NCBI GenBank assembly: GCA_946803715.1
Contig: CAMPET010000100.1
Coordinates: 6,765 to 43,385, forward strand
Direction: 5' to 3'
From: Beroe ovata
Taxonomy: Eukaryota; Ctenophora; Nuda; Beroida; Beroidae
DNA: 36,621 nucleotides
Shown: positions 10,014-21,160 of the stretch, piece after piece
Layout: every line of letters starts with the position of its first letter
Position numbering within the stretch: the first letter of the stretch is position 1
Program-made: the position numbers and the translations under genes
The notes under the pieces: model-generated
Database searches by the model: none
The model's input: the letters and a program-made list of their open reading frames with translations, nothing else
Told to the model about the DNA's origin: nothing

Positions 10014-13000
10014 ATGAGCTCTTTCCATCTATTTCTTCTTCTGGTCAGCATCATATATCAAGGGTCCTCTGACCTGACAGATGAATTGGCATGTAAGAGA
10101 CAATGAGTGTGACTGATTCAAAATTTATTGCTGACTTAACCCCATGTAATCTTCAAGTTAGAATTCAAGTTGCAGTACCTATTAAATTTTGCTATTTTCA
10201 GATTTGCAAAAGTTCTACAATGCCCTAAATAGTGGTCAATCCTGGTCAATAACATGGGAATTCTCTGATGACTCTGACAAACAGTTTTCATTCTATCAGA
10301 GCTTATCTGATAATCTTGTATGGGACTTGACAACAAAGTCCCTCACGAAAATGAACCTCAGCTCTATTGGCCTTGTTGGTAGTGTTCCTGATGGAATTGA
10401 TGCTCTCTCAAGTTTACAGCAACTGATTCTAAGCAAGAACCAGATATCATCATTGCCATCTCTTGCCTCAAATATCAAGCTGACTAATCTTGACGTTTCC
10501 TACAACTCCCTCTCTGGATATGAAAATTCTTTTCCAAGTTCACTCACTGAAGTGAAGCTGAATAATAACTCAATAAAGGAAGATATTTCGGTATTTTTAG
10601 GCAAACTTACACTATCATCACTTGAAGCACTTGATCTGAGTGATAACAAGCTTTTTGGGTCAATATCAAGTTCTTCTCTTTTGAACACTGCAAGTCTTAC
10701 AACTCTCAATATGGCATACAATGAGATTTCTGGAAGTGTTCCCACAATTCGTGCTGGTGCCTGGGATAAGTTGGACTTGAGTTACAATGAGTTCGATGGA
10801 GACTTTCCCGAGGCTTTGACACAATCTGATGCTAATGCAAATGCAAAGTGTAATATGTTTAACTGTGAAAGGTGAGAGTCCACTCTCATATGGTTCCTTG
10901 TTTTTGCATGGTACTTACTGGAAATCATAGAATACTATTTCACTTTCAGTTTGACCAATGACGCAACGAAATACAACATCAAAGAGTGTTTCTGTTCTAC
11001 TTCTGGACAAGAGGCTGTTATTGAATCCGACGCATTTAAATGTGTGTGTTCTTACAGATAAACACAACACTAATTCTTCACATTCATGATATTCATTATT
11101 CATCTATCCACGTTTTAGCCCATATACCTATCTAACATACCAATCATAGGCTCAACGTGCTCCGATGGTACAATGGCGAGCAAATGGGTGCGATTTTCTC
11201 ACTGGGATGAAGAGGTGGACGACTACACATGTGATACACCCACCACTGGATGTGTTGACTGTATGTTCCCCAGAAACTGTGTTGCAGGCTCCTGTGCAGA
11301 AGGTAAATACCTCTGATCGTCAGTACACAGGATGACATCTTGCACCATGCAGCCATATCACTCAGTGGTATGATACTAATCGTACTAATATGGTAATCAA
11401 TAATCATATGACTTATTATGTAACTCATGAGGATGTCTCAGCCGTTGAAATGTTGAAATGTGGCGGTAACAGTAGCTTGCTTTCCAATCGTCACATAATA
11501 CTGTTACATCACACCTATTCGGTGCGTATTGCCCAAATTTCACTCGGCTTCGCCTCGAGAAATATGGCCAAATACGCAGTTCATAGGTGTGATGTAACAG
11601 TATATTACTGACCACCATTCTTTGATTAGGATCGACTGGACCAACTTGTGAGACTTGTCAGGAAAACTACCATATGTTGGCCGGAAAATGTGAGGAGTGT
11701 ATTGATTCAAAGGTTTGAAACAATTATTGTGCAATATCAAGTATCAATACGAAACATAAACGGTATGTTTTTCCCGTCCAACAGTTTAAGAAGACTGGTC
11801 TTGACCTATGATTGTACAGTCAAATGTACATGACAAGTTAACACGATGTTTCAGGTTCCAATTCCAGCACTGCTCCTTATTGTAATCCTGGTGGTCATTG
11901 CTGGTTACGGAGTGTTCTTATCCGGGCTGAATATCCTAGCTGCTACCATGATCAAGCAGCTGTTCTCATTCCTGCAGGTTGGGGGAGAAATCTTGTTTGG
12001 AAAACAGTTGGGTATCATAATTTCACGTTTTATCATGGGTAGAAAGTACATGGTTGTGATGTGCAAGTGAAATTGAATTAAGCTAGAGTCATTACTCATT
12101 GTGCTGTGGACATGCTCGTCATAAGACTGCATGACGAATTCTGTTACACTTCTCTACTTGCACGATAATGTGATGCATTGTATAATACCTACCTATAAAG
12201 TAGTTGAGCTATAATGCTGTAATAGTAGCTTGAAGTACCGTTACGTGATGAAAATAAACACGTGACAGAGTTTCAAATGTCGCGGAAATGTGGCTAAACG
12301 TGATAGGTACGTAGCTTTTCTATAGTTCTATCATACTATCATAGGGACAAAACAGTGGTATCTTTGATAATCAGTAGGTATCAGTTGGTTGACCCTAAAT
12401 ACCTCTTATTTTCAGTTTTACTGTCTGACCATGGACATCAAAGCTAACTGGCCCACGTACTGGGGGTACCTGGCGAATTTGTTCAAAGTCTCGATGATTA
12501 ACAGTGAAGCTTTCAACTTAGGTGAGCAACACCCTCCTGTGTTTAGTTGAGATCGAGGCAAGAAACTGAGAAAAGATGAGACGGTGAAATTCACTGGTTT
12601 CAATATGAACTTATATAATGTACTAAGCGTTCATGATCTATTTACATTATCGCTGCTCAATTTCAGAGTGCATTACGAGCATGAGCACTATTGATCTGTT
12701 CTACATACACTGGGCCTCTGCTGTTGTTTGGCCAGCTGTCATGACATTCATTGTACTGACCATAGACAAGACATACGTGAGTACAGCAAATCATTAGTTC
12801 ATGTGTGACTCATGGACTATGTAGTGTATTCGTGTAGACTTTCCCAATAAAGCGGTAATTAGTGAAGAAGGAGCAATTTTCTGTTGATTTAGGATTGATA
12901 AAGTGTACACTGTGTTATGTTCGCTAATTGGAACAATGATCTTTACATTGAACCAGTGGGTGTCAGTTTACACGGGCTTAATGAAGACTCTTCATCGGAG

Positions 13001-16000
13001 AGTTCTTGTATTTTAGAATTTGTATTTTCAAATCCCCAAGATAAGACGATCCATTCATCCCACTTTTTCAGTCCGCGCGATTAGAAAGCATGGAAAAGAA
13101 GACGGATTATCGCTACAAAGAGTTTGAAATAAAGCAGATGAAGAAAAAACAGGTAAATTCAACCACCGAGGCCCTTATATCGAATCCCAATGAAAAATCT
13201 AAACTTCACAGTTGTCTCCTTACTTTGCTTAGGAAAATTGATTATTTCAACAAGTACTCATCGAATGCTGTTTTCAAAGTTTCGTGCCAAAGTTTAAAAC
13301 ACTTGAAATCGGGCACCAAGTTAGACCCGTTCTTAGCACCCGGTATGACCACAAACTCGAGCAATCTACCGACCCGGCGTAGTCGGTTAGCAAGCCGGGA
13401 CGTCTCCGTAATAAACATATCAAACTCCACCTCACAGAGGATAGTGGGTGGGAAGTTAGCCAGGAGTTCATCACTCGCTTTGCTCGGAATCAGGATTGGG
13501 TCATCCTGCTCTCTGGTAATATCCACAGATCTGAGTCTCCAGATTTTCCTCATGGAATCCACGTCTCTGCGTTCCTCTACTGTCATACTGGCTGGTGATG
13601 CAGAGAAACAGTAGTCGTCAATGAGTGACATGCCCGGCATGGCAAGCTTGACCATGTGTGACTCAGCACGCTGAGCTAGTAGCACAAGAGTGCAGAGTGT
13701 GATGTACCCTCCCCCACATTCTCCACCCACAGCAACACGACCTGGGATGGGGGGGTTAGGGAGAATATGTACCATATTGTAATACACCTCTCAATCATGG
13801 AGAATGAGGGGTTTGCCATTGAACTTCTGTGACACGGTTTCGATTCCTTGTTAAACATGCCGTACAGCAAGGATCTCCACCGTGTTTGCCAGGCTAGGCA
13901 CAGTGGAGAAACTCACTTCCTCTAACCTGGGTCTATGGCCAGGGTGGCTGCGTTACTGTGAATGTACTTTACAGCCTGGTAGAAGTCGAGTACATTGTCA
14001 GGTGACTTGGTCTCTGGGGACAGTCTATACTCCACATTGAACACAACCAGACCACAGTTTAGAGCGAGGTATTGGAGCCACGGCTTAGCGTGAGCCGCAC
14101 AGGACGCTACCCCACCCCCGCCGTGCGCGTGTATATACGCCGCATTGCACGTGGAGTTAGCCAGTGTGCGCGGCGTGTACATGTACACGTGCACATCGTG
14201 ATCTCCACAGTGATTGGTCGGGACTGTCACGTGACTCTCAGTCACATGATCAGCGCATGCTGTCAGAGTTGGATGAGAGCCAAGTTTCTGTATGAAGGGA
14301 TCGATCATTGACCGTATCATTTGAGCAAACTCCCTATCACTAGCTTCACTCTGAGCAGAACTCAACTCATGCATCTTGTGTTGCATGAGTTTCGCTACCC
14401 CTGTCACCATTTCCTCTTCTAGTGAGGATTCAAATGCAGCCACGTCATCATCAATCAGCCCAGTGAGAGGAAAGTGGAACAGATTCTTTGATACAACTCT
14501 TCCTTCCATTCCTTTTGCATGAAAACTAAAAATAGGAACTAGGAAGAATATTTGATATAAATACCGAGCCAAATCTGGCTAGTTTGACGCTTGTTCTCTC
14601 TATAGCTCAGCACTATAGTAGCCACTACTAGTGGCTACTATAGTGGCTACTATAGTGCTGGCTACTATAGTGCTGGCTACTATAGTGCTGAGCTAACCTA
14701 AATCCAGCTTATGTAGTGACTACATAAGCTGGATTTAGGTTTTCAGAAGTTACACCCGGAACACACTCCATATTTGGAACTGTTAACAATAACATGTAGC
14801 TTCATAATCCCCTTGGGAAATACAACATGGCTCTGTATCCCAGACAACATGGCTCTGTATTACAGACAACACGGCACATCAGTCAAATGTAACACTTTAT
14901 CACTGGGGTGCAATAAAACGGTATACTGGTAGCTCAGTACAATCAAGCTCATTGATCAATGAAGAAAATGCTAGTAGAACTTTCCTATTGACCTGTTAAG
15001 TTGGGATTTGATAGTTCAATTAACTCCATCGATTTATCTTATTGGTAGAATTTAATTGATCACTGTGGGGTATAGTTACTTATCCGACACGTGATTGTAG
15101 TTAAAACCCTCTCACTATCATGCCACATTTCAGACCGGAACACGGCGTATCTGGATCATGTTCATCTTGGTGGCATTCGTGCCCATGACAGCACTCAGTT
15201 TGCGGATGTATGCGTGTGACAGCTGGTCTCCTGTCACAGTGACAGTCAAATATAATGACGGGAATGATATAGTGTGGAATCAGTGGTTTTACGATAACTC
15301 TGTCAGCTGCTACTCTACACCACTCCAGGTATGTGTGTGTGTGAGCAATCTGTCACAAGACTTTTTACCTTTCGTTCAATCACGCGTGACGCGGACAATC
15401 TGGAATTGAGGATTCTCTCCCGTACCGGTACAATCACGCTTTACGATCACTCACACAGCACGATCACGCAAACACTCACACTGAGCACACAATGAGCAAT
15501 AAAACTCCTCGACAATCACTCATCACAATAACACTATCTCGCAAACAATAACACACTCCTCGCATTTGTGAAATCCACCGCAGGGCGTGAACTTCCTGGC
15601 GACAATGCTGCTGGTTGCTGAGTTCGGCATCATTGTCTTTCTGTTCCTGATTCTGTTCCGATTGTGGAGATTCGATCTAAAGGATAAACAGAGCGACCTA
15701 TTCGGGTATGTGATAGGGAGAGAGTTGTGAGCCCTTGCCCCCTTGTGATAGGGTTGTGGTACAATTCATCCCCCGAGAGCCCTTATATTACCCCCCGGAC
15801 ATTTGTCCCCTGCCATCATTATAGATGACATTATGCAAGTCTTGTGGAACCTAGATTTGATATGCTGCGTCTAGAATCAGTTTCAATAGTCTATGTTCGA
15901 ACACGCTAGATAACTAGATAATACCTGCAATCTGCATTGTACTGTGTTTACAGTGTGTTACCTCTCAGGGTACTGTGATTTGCATTGGTAAATACTGAAT

Positions 16001-17320
16001 GCTAAATTAAAATACATACTTCATTATTACAATGCTACATTGTATACCTATGTGTTTACCGATTAGAGCTCAGTACATTGCAAGCCAAGACTAATAGGAT
16101 AAGAGTGTGAGACCAATGTGGATAACAGGATCACACACATGCCCACAGGTCACACTGAAACAGAGCGTGAACACTCTGTTATGATTATGTTCACCATGTT
16201 TCAGTGCGTTTTACGAGTCGTACAATGACAAAGGTCTGTTCTGTGAGCCACTGCTTCTCCTGAGGAAGTTCATTCTGATCATGACAACACAGCTCACGTA
16301 CATTGCACCAGAGTACAGTGCTGGTGGGAACTGTGCTCTGAGCATAGCGTGGCTACTCTTTGTTATCATCCGACAACCTTACATGTGAGTGACACACACA
16401 CACACACAGACACACACACTTCTATCGCTCTTCAGATCGTCTTCTGATCGAGGCAGGCTGGTATCCTTCCTGAACAACTGGTGCAACCTGTTCGAGATCA
16501 CAGCCACTGCATTGATTGTTGTTTTACAGATTTACGGGCTAATAGCTGGAGTGAAGCCAGATCTGCTTGAGGTTACTATCTCATTTAGTTCTCCTTCAAC
16601 ATAACCAATCTGTACTCACTTCTTGATTATCTGATTCATAGGAATCACCCTTCCCCTTTCTTCCAATTGTGTAAGTCTTTTTGATTTGGGCAAATAATTC
16701 CTCTCACACAATTAAAGTAAAGAGAGGGATGACCGTAGATCATTCATGACTATATCTCCAAGAAGTGAGTACTAATTGGTAAAAGATAATTTTGGTATTT
16801 TAGCTTTTTAGTAGGTATGGTGACGGGTGTAGCTGACTAGCATATTACTGTCAAAAGGAGAGATGATTGATCACCTCTGTTTCAGAACACTGACGGTCTG
16901 ACGTACACAATGCTGTCACTGAACGCAATCCTGGTCATTGTATGGTTCATCATGTTCATTACTGTACTCATTCGTGTGGGAAAAGCTGGTATGAAGGTAA
17001 GTAGAGATTACTTGTCAGTGTCAGGGAATTATCTGATTGTGTTTGCTCACAACTTTTGTGTTTATACTTTTGGTTTTTATTTAGACTTTCGCCTATTATT
17101 TAAAGGCAAACCTATTATCGTGATTGTTATCCCAATACAACAATCCTAACAACAATCCTAGGAATCCTAACCCCTCCCTCTCTACCAGGACCGTGTACAG
17201 TTGAGTTCAGTGCAGCGAGAACGCTCCCAACCCATGATGGTGGTCAGTAACCCAGCTGCTACATCCCGCGTGTCCCCTACTGAGGAGGGAGAGGAGGAGA
17301 AAGTGGAGAACACAGCATAA
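10014..17320 (+). CDS. LRR, Cys-rich, multi-pass membrane receptor-like protein (790 aa, 15 exons)
   Basis: Exons: 10014-10092, 10202-10871, 10950-11041, 11150-11302, 11630-11712, 11855-11977, 12416-12521, 12667-12776, 13072-13152, 15134-15328, 15584-15705, 16205-16384, 16436-16571, 16886-16996, 17189-17320; all fourteen junctions keep phase. Residues 1-17 are a signal peptide (FHLFLLLVSII). Residues 27-249 hold an N-cap and about six LRRs of the plant type (LEALDLSDNKLFGSI; TTLNMAYNEISGSVP). Residues 250-359 are a Cys-rich stalk (CVDCMFPRNC; GPTCETCQENYH). From 360 come about eight membrane segments, then a 45-residue acidic tail. The segment KQLFSFLQ...NWP...NLEC and later RQPY...NLFE recall a family of very large protist/algal multi-pass proteins of unknown function. 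Receptor or channel-like use at the cell surface is inferred. No Ser/Thr or Tyr kinase domain is present. Confidence 0.88.
11499..11602. mobile_element. 100-bp MITE-like element with TA duplication
   Basis: In the fourth intron of the LRR receptor gene, 11501-11518 (CTGTTACATCACACCTAT) is the exact reverse complement of 11583-11600. TA dinucleotides at 11499-11500 and 11601-11602 flank the pair. The interior is also an imperfect inverted repeat around GGCTTCGCC. TIRs plus TA target duplication fit a non-autonomous Tc1/mariner-type element. No transposase is present. Confidence 0.8.
13242..14572 (-). CDS. AADAC/HSL-type alpha/beta hydrolase with altered catalytic triad, nested in an intron
   Basis: Two exons, 14572-13927 and 13741-13242, join in phase to 381 aa. 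The gene lies wholly inside the ninth intron (13153-15133) of the LRR receptor gene, on the opposite strand. Residues 5-18 are hydrophobic (signal peptide or anchor). The HSL-family oxyanion motif is intact as H150-GGGG. The nucleophile elbow, GDSAGG in arylacetamide deacetylases, reads GECGGG, so the Ser is Cys224. The acid is kept in EFD323MF; the catalytic His, in a GAGHGF-like motif, appears as GAKN353GS. DPILIPSKAS..LLANFPPT is typical of the family. Known members hydrolyse lipid or acyl esters in the ER. This one is either a pseudoenzyme or uses Cys; its frame is intact, which argues against a dead pseudogene. Confidence 0.85.
14603..14695. repeat. Inverted/tandem hairpin cluster
   Basis: The 22-bp ends 14603-14624 and 14674-14695 are exact reverse complements (TAGCTCAGCACTATAGTAGCC...). 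Between them TGGCTACTATAGTGC is repeated in tandem. The cluster begins about 30 bp upstream of the nested hydrolase ATG and lies in the intron of the host gene. Confidence 0.9.
14695..14741. repeat. 47-bp perfect hairpin
   Basis: Arms 14695-14717 and 14719-14741 are 23-bp exact reverse complements around one central G (14718). It directly abuts the preceding inverted cluster, so two large hairpins sit side by side upstream of the nested gene. Confidence 0.92.
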
Positions 17321-17405
17321 CATGGAGACATCTTGGAGACATCATGGAGACAGCATGGAGACAGCATGGAGACAGCATGGAGACAGCATGGAGACATCAT
17401 AACAT
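17321..17405. repeat. 11-bp minisatellite just after the LRR receptor stop
   Basis: About seven copies of a CATGGAGACAG-like unit (variants ATCTTGGAGAC and ATCATGGAGAC) begin directly after the TAA at 17318-17320, so they would be transcribed in the 3' UTR. Confidence 0.85.
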
Positions 17406-18296
17406 GGACAATGGGGAGTGTTTCCCAAAGACCCTTACATAGTTATAATAGTACGATAATCGCTGGAACAAACAATTATAATTTGCACGTCTCGTAGGCT
17501 CTGATATTCGAAATTTTCCGCAATGCTCGTTAGGAATTGTAAGATAGCGATATTAGGAATTGTTCGTACATAAACAATACACTTAGGGAGGGTTGAATGC
17601 TTAAGCTGGCCGTTAAAACAATTACGTTGCGAATATTTAAGATTGGTGATATTGGTAAAATTTCGATGACGCAATTGTTATCTGTGAACGATTCCTAGAT
17701 TACCCCCTTAGAGTGTAAAGTTACAGTAAATTGTATTGCTCTCATCTTAGCTTTCATTTTGTAAAGAATTCAGTTGTTTATGTTCGGTATAGAGAGAAAT
17801 TAATGTAAAAATTACGATATTTTAGCAAATGTCAGATTTCCGTTACTTCAGTATTTTTATTTGCATGAGAAATTCATGATAGTATCTATTTCAAGTAGAA
17901 GTTTAGATTTGTACTTATGGTTTGTTTTCAGCTATACTCTATGTAACATTCTCAGAAAAGGTTATCTTGAATACATTGTACATAGCAATACATAACATTG
18001 AGCTTTTGAATCTCGCTGAAAACCGACTCGACTTTTGTAATAATTCAGGAACAATCCAAATATTCCTATTCCCAAGTTTGAACACGCGAGTCATGTGAAT
18101 GACGTGTATCATGACCAATGACGTGATTCCCTCTTATCAAACTGTAACTGGATACAATCACGTGTTTACTCTAAACCAACTTTCGACTTATCAGTTATCA
18201 CTCATGACTTAAGTCACTATACGTTCATTTATCTCTTCTTCTGATACACTTGTTCTTATTTCTTTACGTTTGTAGTTATTTCATTAGTAACAGATC
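17406..18296. other. 3' UTR / intergenic before the hydroxylase gene
   Basis: AT-rich sequence between two plus-strand genes. No AATAAA could be picked out with confidence and no further exon is seen. The last 250 bp presumably hold the promoter and 5' UTR of the downstream single-exon gene. Confidence 0.5.
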
Positions 18297-19031
18297 ATGG
18301 GTCAAACAATGAGCTCCAACATCCCAATCTCCAACTCAGCCGGGATCACAGACTACTCCCGACTACTCTTCGATCGGAAATTCGTACCCAGAAACAACTT
18401 CCTCGCTTTTACTATCGATAATTTCCTCCCCGAGGAGGATTGCAAAGAGTTGATAAGACTGAGTGAGGACCGTGGCTACGAAATTGCTGAGATCAATGTC
18501 GGTAATGGGGAACAGAAACTGTTGACACACGTTAGAAACTCGGATAGGGTTATCATTGATGATGCTGCGATCGCTGCAAAGTTATGGGAGCGACTTCGAC
18601 CGCACGTTCCGGTGAATTTCGGCGGTTCGGAGGTAGTTGGTCTGAATGAGAGATTGCGGTTTCTGAGGTATGACGAGGGCGGGTACTTCATACCGCATTA
18701 CGATGGAAAATACACACGACCAGATGGCTCGGAAACGAGTAGGATCACATTCTTCCTCTTTCTTAACGAGGGGTACGAGGGCGGGGAATCAACGTTCGTC
18801 AATCCTCGCTACAACAAGACAGAGTCTAACAACGGTGATGTAAACAAGATGCATGATAAGATACCTATCAAACCTGAGACGGGGAAACTGCTTGTGTTCC
18901 AGCATGACATACTACATGAGGGGTCACTACTTGTCAGCGGGAGGAAGTATGCTGTCCGGACAGATGTCATGTTCAAGCAGCCAGACCAGGAGACGTTAAA
19001 AGCAATATTGAGGGATACATACATATCATAG
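18297..19031 (+). CDS. 2OG-Fe(II) oxygenase, prolyl 4-hydroxylase-like, single exon
   Basis: A 244-aa intronless gene. The double-stranded beta-helix core of the P4Hc family is evident: LRFLRYDEGGYFIPHYDGKY gives the iron-binding H134-x-D136, GGESTF is the usual middle strand, and LHEGSLLVSGRKYAVRTD supplies the distal His207 and the 2-oxoglutarate-binding basic residue K217. Members hydroxylate prolyl or other residues using Fe(II), O2 and 2-oxoglutarate. No signal peptide or ER-retention tail is present, so it is unlike collagen P4H alpha subunits; similar compact proteins occur in protists, fungi and bacteria. The N terminus MGQTMSSN fits an N-myristoylation signal (Gly2, Ser6), suggesting a membrane-tethered cytosolic enzyme; this is inference. 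ATG context is CATGG. The substrate is unknown. Confidence 0.88.
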   Translation: MGQTMSSNIPISNSAGITDYSRLLFDRKFVPRNNFLAFTIDNFLPEEDCKELIRLSEDRGYEIAEINVGNGEQKLLTHVRNSDRVIIDDAAIAAKLWERLRPHVPVNFGGSEVVGLNERLRFLRYDEGGYFIPHYDGKYTRPDGSETSRITFFLFLNEGYEGGESTFVNPRYNKTESNNGDVNKMHDKIPIKPETGKLLVFQHDILHEGSLLVSGRKYAVRTDVMFKQPDQETLKAILRDTYIS

Positions 19032-19314
19032 GTGATTAACCAATGAGTTGGTTCATTTTCTGAATGAGAACTTTTTGGTATGAAATATGCCAATTATCCA
19101 TCTGATCTTCAATAGTTGATATTCTGCTTACTGACAAAATTGAAAATTTTGCTGTTTGGACCGAGCAGAATTTAAGAAGTTTCATTAGATTTGAGTATGT
19201 ATAATTGTTAGAAACGGTAGAAAGAGTTTTGTTTTACTTTTCATCACACAAAACGTTTTACAGCACTCATTACTCAAAACTCCTCTGTACATACTATGCA
19301 TGATCACGGCAATT

Positions 19315-19578
19315 GAGTTGCGTCACACAGAAATTTACACGTAACGCGCGGTGACATTGAAAGAGTATTTAATCCGCGCACGAGTGTTTTTACACGCGCG
19401 CGCAATTTGCGTCTACATCAGAATTCAAGCTAACTTTCCACTCTGCATGCATGGCTCGCAGAGTGACCTATAAACTATAGCTATCGTGTTGGCAATTGAT
19501 CACAATAGAAAATCTCTCTAATAGGCTATAGCAATGAAAATAAATTAAATTCTATCTTTACAACCGGTTTGGTAGAGT
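19315..19578. repeat. Dispersed repeat, copy 1
   Basis: Aligns end to end with 30351-30616 in the same orientation, at roughly nine matching bases in ten by eye. It starts GAGTTGCGTCACACAG, has a CG-alternating stretch (ACACGCGCGCGC) and ends ACCGGTTTGGTAGAGT. There is no coding frame, no clear terminal inverted repeat and no poly(A) tail, so its class is open. Confidence 0.9.
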
Positions 19579-19757
19579 TATACTGCTTCAATATGATTCA
19601 CATATAGATGTACAAAACAATTCGTAAGCAGTAAGCACTATAGGGGCCGATCACTAATCATGACCTACTGCAGGTGCTATTCAATGATTGACCTATTTGC
19701 TTACATCCGCATACTATAGTCGGGTCCCTATAGTCACATGAACTCGATAGATTAATG

Positions 19758-19853
19758 TGTGACATGTAGTCTTATAAAAACATGACAAACATGGATTGCC
19801 ATTTGTGACATGTAGTCTTATAAAAACATGACAAACATGGATTGCCATTTGTT
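19758..19853. repeat. 46-bp tandem duplication
   Basis: TGTGACATGTAGTCTTATAA and the following bases recur with a period of 46 bp (copies starting 19758 and 19804) with no visible differences, so the duplication is recent. Confidence 0.95.
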
Positions 19854-20487
19854 TCTTTGTTAAGGAAAACTTAAGAGTGTTGCCTCATCACACCTTATCT
19901 AATTTAGCCCTATCTGGGTATCAAACCACTGATCACGGAACTCTCAGCTGTGGTTGATCCCTCTGTTTGTAAAGTGTAAACAGATATGGTACGCAGACGA
20001 CTCAACTGCTGCCGGTGAACTAGCAGAGATCAAGAAGTGGTGGGATTGCTTATGTGCTAGGGGGCCTGAGCATGGATATCACCCCAAGCCATCGAAAACT
20101 GTTTTGATTGTGAAAGACGACTGTATCCAGGAAGCTAAGCAGATGTTCAAAGGTTCTGGCATAAAGGTCACGAGTGATGGAGAGCGACATCTCGGTGCAG
20201 TGATAGGGACAGAGCAATTCAGGAGGAGCTATGTTGAGGACAAAGTGGCAGAATGGGTCAAGGATGTTGAACAGTTATCAGAAATCGGTAAAGACGACCC
20301 ACAGGCAGCTTACTCAGCTTTCACAAAGGCACTCTGTCACAGGTGGACATTTGTTCAGCGGACTATACCAGGTATATCTGAACTGTTTGGTCCACTTGAA
20401 AACGCCATTCGGAATAGTTTTCTCCCAGCCATTGTAGGAAGAGAAGTGTCGGATGTGGAGAGGAAGCTGTTCACACTTCCAGTCAGA

Positions 20488-21075
20488 NNNNNNNNNNNNN
20501 NNNNNNNNNNNNNNNNNNNNNNNNNNNNNNNNNNNNNNNNNNNNNNNNNNNNNNNNNNNNNNNNNNNNNNNNNNNNNNNNNNNNNNNNNNNNNNNNNNNN
20601 NNNNNNNNNNNNNNNNNNNNNNNNNNNNNNNNNNNNNNNNNNNNNNNNNNNNNNNNNNNNNNNNNNNNNNNNNNNNNNNNNNNNNNNNNNNNNNNNNNNN
20701 NNNNNNNNNNNNNNNNNNNNNNNNNNNNNNNNNNNNNNNNNNNNNNNNNNNNNNNNNNNNNNNNNNNNNNNNNNNNNNNNNNNNNNNNNNNNNNNNNNNN
20801 NNNNNNNNNNNNNNNNNNNNNNNNNNNNNNNNNNNNNNNNNNNNNNNNNNNNNNNNNNNNNNNNNNNNNNNNNNNNNNNNNNNNNNNNNNNNNNNNNNNN
20901 NNNNNNNNNNNNNNNNNNNNNNNNNNNNNNNNNNNNNNNNNNNNNNNNNNNNNNNNNNNNNNNNNNNNNNNNNNNNNNNNNNNNNNNNNNNNNNNNNNNN
21001 NNNNNNNNNNNNNNNNNNNNNNNNNNNNNNNNNNNNNNNNNNNNNNNNNNNNNNNNNNNNNNNNNNNNNNNNNNN
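20488..21075. other. Assembly gap (588 N)
   Basis: Run of N inside the retroelement. Open frames that cross it are artefacts of translating N, and the gap length may be only an estimate. Confidence 0.99.
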
Positions 21076-21160
21076 AAAAGAAGGAGGGAATACCTTTACC
21101 AATACTAAAACCTGAGGCCGGAGGCCTAAGCCAGACGGTGCACAGAGTAAGCGTTGTAGA

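Larger units (their letters stand above)
19032..19900. other. Intergenic with dispersed and tandem repeats
   Basis: No gene is seen. It contains one copy of a 265-bp dispersed repeat (19315-19578) and a 46-bp tandem duplication (19758-19853), described separately. The remainder is AT-rich. Confidence 0.6.

Noticed and set aside
11844-12070. Separate small membrane protein from the 74-codon frame
   Set aside because: It is the first membrane exon of the LRR receptor read through its donor at 11978.
20314-21115. Three frames crossing the N run
   Set aside because: Translation of N as unknown residues; only the part before 20488 that continues the YADD frame is meaningful.
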